Below the pieces are notes generated by a model. That model had not been told where the DNA came from, searched no databases, and saw only the letters and a program-made list of their open reading frames with translations. A stretch of 64,000 nucleotides of DNA from Cryobacterium sp. SO1 (GTDB lineage: Bacteria; Actinomycetota; Actinomycetes; Actinomycetales; Microbacteriaceae), in assembly GCF_004210215.2 (NCBI RefSeq), contig NZ_CP067394.1, positions 1,302,001 through 1,366,000 of the forward strand, read 5' to 3'. A program made the translations under genes and the position numbers. Shown piece after piece: positions 63,840 to 64,000 of this stretch (position 1 is its first letter; the number at the start of each line of letters is the position of its first letter).

Positions 63840-64000
63840 GTGAAACGTGCTTTTGGAAGAACCGCACTCGCCGCCGCCGCCGCGCTGGTCATGATCGGCC
63901 TGGCCGGCTGCTCGGCCGGAACCGCGCCCCAGGGCGCCGAACCATCCGCTTCGCTGGTGCTCGACACCTCCTTCGACGTCAAGACACTCGACCCGGGGCG
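63840..64000 (+). CDS. Peptide-type ABC transporter substrate-binding lipoprotein (cut by window end)
   Basis: Only the N-terminus is present: basic start, hydrophobic TALAAAAALVMIGL, lipobox LAGC, and then SLVLDTSFDVKTLDPGR, the opening strand of family-5 (oligopeptide/nickel) binding proteins. AAGGAG precedes the GTG at 63840. Follows the decarboxylase, likely one operon. Confidence 0.85.
   Translation, partial: MKRAFGRTALAAAAALVMIGLAGCSAGTAPQGAEPSASLVLDTSFDVKTLDPG

Overview
The window is high-GC actinobacterial DNA. The tyrA-cmk-der core block, Phd/RelE and type I restriction cargo, and gene styles point to Microbacteriaceae (Cryobacterium/Leifsonia-like); this is inferred from gene content, not from a marker-gene comparison.

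Layout. 1-8.9 kb is chromosomal core: the 3' part of tyrA, then cmk and der (overlapping genes), a GT2 glycosyltransferase coupled to a membrane-anchored GH18 glycosidase with two chitin-binding-like modules, a small membrane protein and tRNA-Pro(GGG) at 8885-8961. From the tRNA to about 34.13 kb lies integrated DNA. The last 37 bases of the tRNA recur exactly at 34097-34133, followed by a terminator of the same design as the tRNA's own, and a degraded copy sits at 13448-13483 inside a ~209 bp repeat. I read this as two islands accreted in tandem at the tRNA (A: 8.96-13.48 kb; B: 13.48-34.13 kb). A weaker att-like stretch at 50036-50069 may mark a third, decayed segment. No integrase is visible. 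Each segment carries a copy or fragment of the same primase-helicase gene on the minus strand, and both islands carry a near-identical DHFR-like gene near the right end.

Island A holds a minus-strand operon that looks like a peptide toxin/immunity locus: an SdpI-like membrane protein, a tiny membrane protein without a standard start, a secreted precursor with a Gly/Ala/Cys-rich C-terminus, and a two-helix membrane protein. Island B holds a Phd-RelE toxin-antitoxin pair, the intact primase-helicase (TOTE-like), a TM2-PASTA-Ltp surface protein, a four-gene type I restriction operon (an HTH-containing degenerate HsdM-like protein, then HsdM, HsdS, HsdR), a membrane protein/GTPase pair, a zinc-ribbon protein, a membrane-anchored coiled-coil protein and an XRE-ImmA-PIN module. 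It is a defence/conflict island.

34-50 kb is accessory and decayed: a DUF1801 protein, a Fic remnant, an ECF42-type sigma factor with its YCII/DGPF partner and an AHSA1-type protein, a HTH protein, helicase and GGDEF fragments, a LuxR regulator, several membrane proteins with a TetR regulator, an epimerase gene split by an IS110 element (with a candidate bridge-RNA region) and a lipoprotein S15/CocE hydrolase.

50-64 kb is ordinary chromosome: an ABC exporter, a STAS-like protein, a GGDEF-EAL protein, a methyltransferase, a TetR/quinone-oxidoreductase pair, a SpoIIM-like membrane protein, two CPBP proteases, a MerR regulator, a PucR regulator divergent from a DAP-decarboxylase-like PLP enzyme, and the start of a peptide-type ABC substrate-binding lipoprotein cut by the window end.
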